Assembly: GCA_937128785.1 (NCBI GenBank)
Contig: CAKZMS010000088.1
Location: 1-5,338 of the forward strand
DNA length: 5,338 nt
Direction: 5' to 3'
Origin: an uncultured Opitutaceae bacterium
Lineage (GTDB): Bacteria > Verrucomicrobiota > Verrucomicrobiia > Opitutales > Opitutaceae
This document shows, piece by piece, positions 1 to 5,338 of the stretch; positions within the stretch are counted from its first letter, which is position 1, and each line of letters begins with the position of its first letter. The position numbers were made by a program, and so were the translations under genes. The notes under the pieces were generated by a model. It was not told where the DNA came from. It ran no database searches and worked only from the letters and a program-made list of their open reading frames with translations.

Positions 1-1
1 A

Positions 2-1282
2 GACGCCAGTGAAGAATGAACCGGAAAGACCGTCCTTCGATTGCAGATTAGCGCCCACTCCCGTAGCACTGAGGCCAAACTCGAACACGCCGCTCATGGC
101 CATGGCGAAAACCAACATGACCCCGGCGAGCACGAAAACGAAACCAGGTGACTGGAGCTGGAATCCCCACCCGAGCTGGTCCCCGCTGGCCCGGAGCACC
201 GCGAGCAATCCCGCCAACGCCCAGAACGAAGCCAATACGCCGAGGGAGAACACCCAGCCATGCATCGCGACCTTGCGTCGGTCTTCGCCGGCTTGCTGCA
301 CGAAGCCCATGATCTTGATGCCCAGCACTGGAAACACACAGGGCATCAGGTTGAGAATGAGCCCGCCGACAAAAGCCAACGCCAGCGTGCCGATGAGTGA
401 AACTGATTTGGGGACCGTCGGCGCCGTGGATGAGGACTCCCCAGCTCCGGCCATTGCTTCGCCAAAAGGCAGATTGATTTGCAGACCGGGAACTGATCCG
501 GAGTCCACCCAACTGCCGGACTGGCGAAGGACACCGATCAGGTGGGTGCCGTCACCCTCGTAGTATTCGGCCGCTTTCATGGTCAGGCTGAGTTCGCCCG
601 GAGTGCTGTCGTCGATCTCTTGGGGGAGATCATACTGGACCAAGGCGTCGCTGGCAAAGAACCAGGGCTCCGAGACCGCTCCGCTGAGACCGCTGAGTTT
701 CAGGGTGATGGTGTCACCGGAGCGGGACGCCAGCGCCCTTACCCCCGGAGGCAGCTCCGTCACAGAGCCGAGCGCCTGCCTGATGCCCGCCGCATGCTCC
801 GCGTTCAGAGCAGCCTCGGTCGCGACAACCGGAAGCGTGAGTTCAATCGCCGCGTCACCGGGAATGCAGACATCGGCGCACATCAACCAATCCGCGTGGC
901 CTTTCAGGGTGACGGTGGAACCCGGTGCGGTATCGGCGGGCACGTCCAACTGAATCGGAAGATAGGCCACATATTCATAGCCGTTGCCGGTGATCGTGCC
1001 GTGACTGTCGCGAATGATGATGGGAGCGGGCCAATTAATTTCCCCAGCGGTCCACCCCTCAGGCAGCTCCCACTCGATGCTGGTCGGGTAACCGGTGCCC
1101 GGATTGATCCAGTACGTGTGCCAATGGGGAATGTGATCCAGCCGAAGGGCTACGGTGTGACTGGTGCCGGGAACGACGCCGTTGCGCATCGAAACCAACG
1201 ACGCGCTGACCTGATCCTGGGCCGGAGCAGAAGCGGCTACGACCCCGAGCAAGAGAGGCAAAATGAGAAAACGGCGAAACAT
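2..1282 (-). CDS. dsbD: DsbD/ScsB-family thiol:disulfide interchange protein, N-terminal part (runs off left edge)
   Basis: This inner-membrane reductase passes electrons from cytoplasmic thioredoxin to periplasmic thiol proteins. The first 427 codons read without interruption; the C-terminus, including any thioredoxin-like domain, lies outside the window. Residues 1-21 are a signal peptide (MFRR, a hydrophobic core, then APA before QD). Residues 25-270 form the periplasmic sensor domain typical of ScsB-like proteins. It contains HWHTYWINPGTGYP (52-65), a WELPEGWTAG segment (71-80) and a CxxxC pair, C135 and C139, in WLMCADVCIPG. The transmembrane domain begins near residue 293 and carries NLMPCVFPVLGIKIMGF (311-327), where C315 is the first of the two membrane-domain redox cysteines; three hydrophobic segments are visible. 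An in-frame ATG at 1297 would add five residues; 1282 gives the more normal signal peptide. Neither start has a Shine-Dalgarno sequence. It is transcribed divergently from the aldo/keto reductase. The family call is firm; the exact subfamily (DsbD or ScsB) is less so. Confidence 0.93.
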   Translation of the reverse strand, partial: MFRRFLILPLLLGVVAASAPAQDQVSASLVSMRNGVVPGTSHTVALRLDHIPHWHTYWINPGTGYPTSIEWELPEGWTAGEINWPAPIIIRDSHGTITGNGYEYVAYLPIQLDVPADTAPGSTVTLKGHADWLMCADVCIPGDAAIELTLPVVATEAALNAEHAAGIRQALGSVTELPPGVRALASRSGDTITLKLSGLSGAVSEPWFFASDALVQYDLPQEIDDSTPGELSLTMKAAEYYEGDGTHLIGVLRQSGSWVDSGSVPGLQINLPFGEAMAGAGESSSTAPTVPKSVSLIGTLALAFVGGLILNLMPCVFPVLGIKIMGFVQQAGEDRRKVAMHGWVFSLGVLASFWALAGLLAVLRASGDQLGWGFQLQSPGFVFVLAGVMLVFAMAMSGVFEFGLSATGVGANLQSKDGLSGSFFTGV

Positions 1283-1383
1283 GGTGGAGCCCAGCATGGG
1301 TAAATCAGTGGGAGGCGCAACGCAGCGAGTTTGTTCCCGGGTTGAGGTTGTGTCCGCGACGATGCCGTTCTTCGCTGGATTCA
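1283..1383. promoter_or_regulatory. divergent intergenic region, expected to hold both promoters
   Basis: This 101-bp gap separates the start codons of the minus-strand dsbD and the plus-strand aldo/keto reductase. Because the genes diverge, promoters for both are expected here or just inside the opposite gene. I found no convincing -35/-10 pair, operator palindrome or Shine-Dalgarno sequence, so the call rests on gene arrangement only. Confidence 0.35.
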
Positions 1384-2379
1384 ATGAAGAACCGAACGCT
1401 GGGAAAGATCGGCCACGAGGTCGGCGAAATAGGACTGGGCACTTGGCAGATTGGCGGAAACTGGGGCGATGTCGGCGAGGCGGACGCCACGGCTACCCTG
1501 CAGGCGGCATACGAGGGCGGGGTCACTTTTTTTGATACGGCCGATGTTTATGGCGGCGGTTTGAGCGAGCAGCGGATTGGGAAGTTTTTGGACGCCACGC
1601 GGGGCGCCCGTGAAGCGGTGTTTGTCGCCACCAAGCTGGGGCGCGGCGGCGATCCCGGTTGGCCGGAAAATTTCACCCGCGCGGCGGTGCGCCAGCATAC
1701 CGAGGCTTCGTTGCGGAGACTCAACACGGACGCCCTCGATCTCACCCAGTTGCACTGTGTGCCCACGGAGGAGCGCCGCAAAGGTGACCTCTTCGGTTGG
1801 CTCGACGAGTTGGTCACCGAGGGGAAAATCAAAGCCTATGGTGCCAGCGTGGAATCGATGGAAGAAGCGTTGATCTGCGTGGAAGACGGTCGTTGTTCGT
1901 CGTTGCAGATCATCTTCAATATTTTCCGCCAGAAGCCGATCGAGACCCTGTTCGAACGCGCGCAGGCCGCCGGTGTCGCGCTGATTGTCCGCCTGCCGCT
2001 GGCCAGCGGGCTTTTGGCGGGAAAGATGACCGCGGACACCGCGTTCGCCCGGGACGACCACCGGAACTTCAATCGCGACGGCAAGGCGTTCAACGTGGGG
2101 GAGACCTTCGCTGGATTGCCGTTCAACCAGGGACTGGCCGCGGTGGAACAGATTCGCCCGCAGGTGCCTCCGGGTATGACCATGGCCGCGATGGCGCTGC
2201 GCTGGTGCTTGGATTATCCCGCGATCAGCGTGCTGATTCCCGACGAGGAGTATGCCCAACGCATGGCCGCTTACACCCCGCTTCCGCCCAAGGAAACCCG
2301 CGGCGTGCTGGCCAAGTATGCCGCGACCGTCGCCAGCGCCTCCGAAGGAGCGGTCACCGACAAATACCTGAATCTATGA
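1384..2379 (+). CDS. aldo/keto reductase (NAD(P)H-dependent oxidoreductase)
   Basis: This is a cytoplasmic (alpha/beta)8-barrel oxidoreductase of 331 residues that would reduce an aldehyde or ketone, or run the reverse reaction, with NAD(P)H. The full catalytic tetrad of the aldo-keto reductase superfamily is present: D51 and Y56 in FFDTADVYGGG, K84 in VATKLG, and H124 in LTQLHC. LGLGTW-like sequence near the N-terminus (GEIGLGTWQIGG, 14-25), GKIKAYGAS (147-154) and the nucleotide-binding strand LPLASGLLAGK (204-214) also fit. Length is typical for the group related to aryl-alcohol dehydrogenases and YajO/IolS-like enzymes. The ATG at 1384 is chosen because MKNRTLGKIG matches the usual family N-terminus; a TTG 14 codons upstream adds only an unlikely arginine- and cysteine-rich leader. 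It has no signal peptide and no Shine-Dalgarno sequence. It appears to be a single-gene unit, followed 29 bp later by an intrinsic terminator. The physiological substrate cannot be read from the sequence. Confidence 0.93.
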   Translation: MKNRTLGKIGHEVGEIGLGTWQIGGNWGDVGEADATATLQAAYEGGVTFFDTADVYGGGLSEQRIGKFLDATRGAREAVFVATKLGRGGDPGWPENFTRAAVRQHTEASLRRLNTDALDLTQLHCVPTEERRKGDLFGWLDELVTEGKIKAYGASVESMEEALICVEDGRCSSLQIIFNIFRQKPIETLFERAQAAGVALIVRLPLASGLLAGKMTADTAFARDDHRNFNRDGKAFNVGETFAGLPFNQGLAAVEQIRPQVPPGMTMAAMALRWCLDYPAISVLIPDEEYAQRMAAYTPLPPKETRGVLAKYAATVASASEGAVTDKYLNL

Positions 2380-2408
2380 TCAGGTTTCGGGGCTGAATCC
2401 CCATTTGC

Positions 2409-2438
2409 GGCGCAATCTTAACCGATTGCGCCTTTTTT
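2409..2438 (+). terminator. intrinsic terminator after the aldo/keto reductase
   Basis: A perfect 9-bp stem, GGCGCAATC (2409-2417) with GATTGCGCC (2424-2432), encloses the 6-nt loop TTAACC and is followed directly by six T residues (2433-2438). It starts 30 bases past the reductase stop codon. The minus-strand reading lacks a U-run after the stem, so it should act only on plus-strand transcripts. It separates the reductase unit from pgi. Confidence 0.9.
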
Positions 2439-2478
2439 GTCTGCTCATCGGGCCGGAAGTCATTTGTATCGCATCAAC

Positions 2479-4041
2479 ATGTCTTGGAATCGCTTCAAGG
2501 AACACTACCACCCCTATCCACAACTCGGCCTGTCGCTCGACCTCAGCCGCCTGCCCTTGCCTGAGGGATACTTGGGCTCGCAGGAGGACGCGATGCAGCA
2601 GGCATTCGCGGCCATGGCCGAGCTGGAAAAAGGCGCCATCGCCAATCCGGACGAAGGTCGGATGGTCGGGCACTATTGGCTACGCAACCCCGCCCTGGCT
2701 CCATCTAACGAGTTACCGTCGGCCATCAGTGACACTCTCGCCGCAATCAAGTCCTTTGCCCAACAGGTTCACGACGGCGAAGTCGTCGGCCCCAAGGGCA
2801 AGTTCACCCAGTTGCTGGTCATCGGTATCGGCGGCTCCGCCTTGGGGCCCCAGTTTGTGCACCACGCGCTGGGCCAACCGGGAGACGACAAAATGGCCGT
2901 CCACTTTTTTGACAACACCGATCCCGACGGCATGGACTACGTGCTGGGGCAAATTGGAGAAGACCTGCCGTTCACCTTGGCCGTGGTGATTTCCAAGTCC
3001 GGCGGCACCGCCGAAACCCGCAACGGCATGCTGGAAGCAGCCGCCGCATTCGAGGCCGCCGGGCTGAAACCGGCCGAGCACTTTGTCGCGGTCACCGGTG
3101 ACGGCTCCAAACTCGACCAAGTCGCGACGGCGGAGAACTGGCTCGCTCGCTTTCCCATGTGGGACTGGGTCGGGGGTCGCACCTCGGAATTGTGCGCCGT
3201 GGGATTATTGCCGGCGGCTCTCCAGGGACTCGATATCGACGCGATGCTTGAAGGTGCGGCGGCGATGGACGAAGTCACCCGCTCCACGACTACCACGGAG
3301 AACCCCGCTGCGCTCCTCGCGCTCGGCTGGCATTTCGCCACCGACGGCAAGGGGGCCAAGGATATGGTGGTGTTGCCTTACAAAGATCGCCTGCTGTTGT
3401 TCTCCCGCTACCTCCAACAACTCATCATGGAGTCACTGGGCAAGGAGCTCGATCTCGCTGGCTCGGTGGTCAACCAAGGTATCGCTGTTTACGGCAACAA
3501 AGGCTCGACCGATCAACATGCCTACGTGCAGCAACTCCGCGAAGGCGTGAACAACTTCTTTGTCACGTTCATCGAAGTCCTGAAGGACCGCGACGGGGAC
3601 TCGATCGAGGTCGAAGACAACGTCACCGCGGGTGACTTCCTCCAAGGCTTCCTGCTCGGCACCCGCGATGCGTTGTCGGAAAAAGATCGTTGGTCGGTGA
3701 CCCTCACGGTCCCGGATGTTTCCGCCCGCACGCTGGGCATGCTCATCGCGCTCTACGAACGAGTGGTGGGGCTTTACGCCAGTTTGGTCGGAATCAATGC
3801 CTACCACCAACCCGGCGTCGAAGCGGGTAAGAAAGCCGCCGGTGGCGTGATTACCCTGAAAGGCAAACTCCAGGCCGCGCTCGTTGCCGCGCCAGGCCAA
3901 GCCTTCACTGCCGAAGCCTTGGCCGCCAAGGTCGATGGCGATCCGGAGCTGGCCTTCAAGATTCTGGAACACCTTGCCGCCAACGGAAAGGTGTCCCGGG
4001 AAGTCGCTTCGCCCTGGTTCGAATCGACCTATCAAATCTGA
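2479..4041 (+). CDS. pgi: glucose-6-phosphate isomerase
   Basis: This cytoplasmic enzyme interconverts glucose 6-phosphate and fructose 6-phosphate in glycolysis and gluconeogenesis. The protein has 520 residues and two SIS folds. Phosphate-binding features are GIGGSALGP (116-124) and [11 protein letters not shown] (172-182). [11 protein letters not shown] (232-242) holds the conserved arginine R234. By comparison with known isomerases the catalytic residues are E318 in [10 protein letters not shown]347 in [11 protein letters not shown] and K451 in [11 protein letters not shown]. The ATG at 2479 is preferred: an upstream in-frame TTG at 2437 lies inside the T-run of the preceding terminator. 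No Shine-Dalgarno sequence is seen. Residues from about 466 to 520 form an extra C-terminal segment ([10 protein letters not shown], then [17 protein letters not shown]) that resembles a winged helix and lies beyond the catalytic lysine. The next gene follows after 30 bp, so the two are probably co-transcribed. Confidence 0.97.
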   Translation: MSWNRFKEHYHPYPQLGLSLDLSRLPLPEGYLGSQEDAMQQAFAAMAELEKGAIANPDEGRMVGHYWLRNPALAPSNELPSAISDTLAAIKSFAQQVHDGEVVGPKGKFTQLLVIGIGGSALGPQFVHHALGQPGDDKMAVHFFDNTDPDGMDYVLGQIGEDLPFTLAVVISKSGGTAETRNGMLEAAAAFEAAGLKPAEHFVAVTGDGSKLDQVATAENWLARFPMWDWVGGRTSELCAVGLLPAALQGLDIDAMLEGAAAMDEVTRSTTTTENPAALLALGWHFATDGKGAKDMVVLPYKDRLLLFSRYLQQLIMESLGKELDLAGSVVNQGIAVYGNKGSTDQHAYVQQLREGVNNFFVTFIEVLKDRDGDSIEVEDNVTAGDFLQGFLLGTRDALSEKDRWSVTLTVPDVSARTLGMLIALYERVVGLYASLVGINAYHQPGVEAGKKAAGGVITLKGKLQAALVAAPGQAFTAEALAAKVDGDPELAFKILEHLAANGKVSREVASPWFESTYQI

Positions 4042-4071
4042 CCTTTAGGCCCGGACGCCGTAACTGCTCCG

Positions 4072-4818
4072 ATGCGTAATCTGACCCTGATTCTTTGCCT
4101 CGTGGCACTGGCGGGGTCGATTGCTTCAGGCGTGCTGTATTTCCTGATCGGTAACACCAAGCAAGAGCTGCATCAGAATTGGCAGAACGCGGAGGCACGA
4201 TTCACGGCGACCCGTACCAAACTGGAGGCAGCGGAAAAGCAGGTCATCGAACTACAGAATCAAAACCGCGTATTGGACGCCGATATGGCCTCCGCCAAAC
4301 GCGACCTGACCGAGGCCCGACTCTCCCTCGAGCAGCTTCAACTGGCGTTTGATCTGGCGGAGGAATCCCGGTTGGCAGCGGTGGCCGCGCGTGAGAGTGC
4401 GATCGACAATCTTACCGCCGCGCACACGGAATTGGATGCCCTGCGCATCCAATTGGCTTCGAGCGTCGCCCCCGCGGAAGCCCAGCGTTACCGGCGCACC
4501 ATTGCCGACCTGGAGGGACGCATTGGGGAGCTGGAGCAATTCATCGCCCGAAAAAATACCGATCCCGTTCTGGTGGCGGGCCGGGCCCAACACGCCCAGG
4601 TGGTAAAAGTCGGATCCCGTAATGCGTTTGTAGTGATTAATTTCGGCTCCAGGCACGGCGCAAGCACCAACCAGCGATTTACCATCACTCGGGGATCAGA
4701 TCAGCTTGCCATGGTAGAAATTAGCGAAGTGAAGGAGCATTATTCCATTGCGCAGGTCATACCAGAAACCCTCTCTGGAAGTCTGCGTAAAGGCGATGCC
4801 GCCGCATTAACACCATAA
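4072..4818 (+). CDS. membrane-anchored coiled-coil protein with C-terminal beta-rich domain, function unknown
   Basis: I do not recognise a named family for this 248-residue protein. Residues 4-27 (LTLILCLVALAGS, then GVLYFLIG) are one hydrophobic segment, read as an uncleaved membrane anchor with the rest outside the cytoplasm. Residues 30-132 are rich in A, E, Q, R and L in heptad-like order and should form a long coiled coil; a second short helix covers 137-160 after a break at P134. Residues 166-247 look like a small beta domain: HAQVVKVGSRNAFVVINFG, then GASTNQRFTITRG, VEISEVKEHYSIAQVI and a final LRKGDAA. The order anchor, coiled coil, beta domain resembles MreC, but no MreC signature is seen and there is no mreB or mreD nearby. 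It lies 30 bp after pgi, and its stop codon overlaps the start of the following lipoprotein, which suggests the two are made together. A role in the cell envelope is inferred from architecture only. Confidence 0.8.
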   Translation: MRNLTLILCLVALAGSIASGVLYFLIGNTKQELHQNWQNAEARFTATRTKLEAAEKQVIELQNQNRVLDADMASAKRDLTEARLSLEQLQLAFDLAEESRLAAVAARESAIDNLTAAHTELDALRIQLASSVAPAEAQRYRRTIADLEGRIGELEQFIARKNTDPVLVAGRAQHAQVVKVGSRNAFVVINFGSRHGASTNQRFTITRGSDQLAMVEISEVKEHYSIAQVIPETLSGSLRKGDAAALTP

Positions 4819-4997
4819 TGACCATGAAAGCCACCCTCCGACTGCTCCTCGCTATCGCCGGAATCACCGGCTCATTCCTTTTTACGGGCTGCACCAGCTC
4901 CTCCGAAGACGCCTCCTCCATTCCTTGGAGCCGCCCGGCGAACTGGGAAGGTCAAGTTCCGGGCATGGGCACGGGCAAGGGTTCCGGCATTCGCTAA
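4818..4997 (+). CDS. small lipoprotein with PWSRPANWEG motif, function unknown
   Basis: This gene encodes 59 residues from the ATG at 4818, or 57 from the in-frame ATG at 4824. The first start overlaps the preceding stop codon as TAATG, a typical arrangement for translational coupling. Counted from 4824, residues 1-22 are a lipoprotein signal (MKATLRLLLAIAG, then SFLFTGC), with C23 the expected lipidated cysteine of an FTGC lipobox. The mature part is only about 35 residues: a serine-rich linker, then IPWSRPANWEG (33-43) and a glycine-rich tail QVPGMGTGKGSGIR. I recall short lipoproteins with a similar W-RPA-WEG core from verrucomicrobial genomes, but this is memory, not a search result. No function can be assigned. 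An intrinsic terminator follows after 23 bp, so it is the last gene of the pgi unit. Confidence 0.8.
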   Translation: MTMKATLRLLLAIAGITGSFLFTGCTSSSEDASSIPWSRPANWEGQVPGMGTGKGSGIR

Positions 4998-5020
4998 ACC
5001 GAACTTAAATTTTTACTCGC

Positions 5021-5051
5021 AATCCGGTGCCGTCGCGCGCCGGATTTTTTT
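5021..5051 (+). terminator. intrinsic terminator ending the pgi-lipoprotein unit
   Basis: AATCCGG (5021-5027) pairs with CCGGATT (5040-5046). The stem can extend inward by T-G, G-C and C-G pairs to 10 bp around the loop CGTCGC (5031-5036). A run of seven T residues (5045-5051) overlaps the base of the stem and touches the ATG of rsmI at 5052. Position after the lipoprotein stop fits a transcription terminator. If the hairpin is also carried on an rsmI transcript, it would sit directly against the start codon. Confidence 0.82.
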
Positions 5052-5338
5052 ATGCCCGAATCGGTGCCCGCCAACGCTTCCCTCACCCCCGAACCGGGGC
5101 ACCTCTACGTCGTGGCGACTCCGATCGGCAACATGGCGGATATCTCCGAGCGGGCCCGGGCGCTGCTGGCGGCCGTGGATTTGGTCGCCTGCGAAGACAC
5201 CCGCAACACCGGGCTGCTCCTGAATCGACTCGGAATCAAAACCTCGATGGTCGCCTATCACGATCACAACGAGACCACCGCCGCGGAAGCTCTCGCCGAT
5301 CAATTGGCCGCGGGCAAAACGATCGCCCTGGTCTGCGA
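5052..5338 (+). CDS. rsmI: 16S rRNA (cytidine-1402-2'-O)-methyltransferase RsmI, N-terminal part (runs off right edge)
   Basis: RsmI uses S-adenosylmethionine to methylate the ribose of C1402 in the decoding centre of 16S rRNA. The first 95 codons are in the window. Family signatures are LYVVATPIGNMADISERA (18-35), LVACEDTRNTGLLLNRLGI (44-62) and the histidine-containing AYHDHNE (68-74), followed by the strand IALVC (91-95) at the cut. This is the SAM-binding tetrapyrrole-methylase-like domain. At residue 95 most relatives I recall have serine (VSDAGTP); here it is cysteine. The ATG at 5052 places about 16 residues ahead of the conserved core; a GTG at codon 5 is an alternative. The start immediately follows the T-run of the preceding terminator, with no room for a ribosome binding site outside the hairpin. 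The gene therefore probably has its own promoter or a leaderless or very short-leader transcript. Confidence 0.95.
   Translation, partial: MPESVPANASLTPEPGHLYVVATPIGNMADISERARALLAAVDLVACEDTRNTGLLLNRLGIKTSMVAYHDHNETTAAEALADQLAAGKTIALVC

Noticed and set aside
542..1303. Long plus-strand open frame (253 codons) opposite dsbD
   Set aside because: It is antisense to a reading frame with clear DsbD/ScsB motifs and a signal peptide. Its own translation is arginine- and glycine-rich with no recognisable domain, as expected for a shadow frame in GC-rich DNA.
1381..2259. Minus-strand open frame of 292 codons opposite the aldo/keto reductase
   Set aside because: The plus strand encodes a full catalytic tetrad in order. 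The minus-strand product has no domain-like pattern and is explained by codon-position GC bias.
2366..2385. Inverted repeat ACCTGA/TCAGGT across the aldo/keto reductase stop codon
   Set aside because: The stem is only 6 bp with an 8-nt loop and no T-run. The strong terminator just downstream explains transcript ending, so chance is the simplest reading.
2437..2478. N-terminal extension of Pgi from a TTG start
   Set aside because: The TTG lies in the T-run of the preceding terminator, and the added 14 residues do not resemble the family N-terminus. The ATG at 2479 fits better.
2439..2478. Possible pgi promoter between the terminator and the start codon
   Set aside because: A promoter is expected near here because the terminator lies upstream, but I could not place a -35/-10 pair with acceptable spacing, so no feature is reported.
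3433..4035. Minus-strand open frame of 200 codons opposite the 3' half of pgi
   Set aside because: It is fully covered by the conserved Pgi catalytic region; no independent motif or start context supports it.
4072..4818. Assignment of the coiled-coil protein as MreC
   Set aside because: The architecture is similar but the sequence lacks recognisable MreC signatures and the gene is not next to mreB, mreD or other rod-shape genes.

Overview
The window looks like ordinary chromosomal DNA from a GC-rich, Gram-negative-type bacterium. It has two envelope proteins with export signals, a small lipoprotein, and a DsbD-family reductase whose sensor domain belongs to the ScsB-like subgroup. The DsbD sequence style, the glucose-6-phosphate isomerase with a C-terminal extension, the small 'PWSRPANWEG' lipoprotein and the lack of Shine-Dalgarno sequences fit Verrucomicrobiota, perhaps Opitutales. 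That placement is from memory of protein style and has not been tested by search. I see no mobile elements, CRISPR arrays, tRNA or rRNA genes.

Layout. Positions 2-1282 (minus strand) hold the first 427 codons of a DsbD/ScsB-type thiol:disulfide interchange protein that runs off the left edge. A 101-bp intergenic region separates it from a divergent aldo/keto reductase (1384-2379, plus), which ends in a clear intrinsic terminator (2409-2438). Next comes a plus-strand cluster: glucose-6-phosphate isomerase (pgi, 2479-4041), a membrane-anchored coiled-coil protein with a C-terminal beta-rich domain (4072-4818), and a 57-59 residue lipoprotein. The lipoprotein start overlaps the preceding stop codon (TAATG). 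A second intrinsic terminator (5021-5051) closes this cluster. Its T-run touches the start codon of rsmI (from 5052), the 16S rRNA C1402 2'-O-methyltransferase, which is cut by the right edge.

How the genes relate. pgi and the two envelope genes are tightly spaced and probably co-transcribed. pgi is central carbon metabolism; no functional link to the coiled-coil protein and lipoprotein is visible beyond the shared transcript. The least described part of the window is that translationally coupled pair. The other points worth a look are the C-terminal winged-helix-like tail on Pgi and the terminator that sits directly on the rsmI start. I do not see convincing evidence of a large novel system here.
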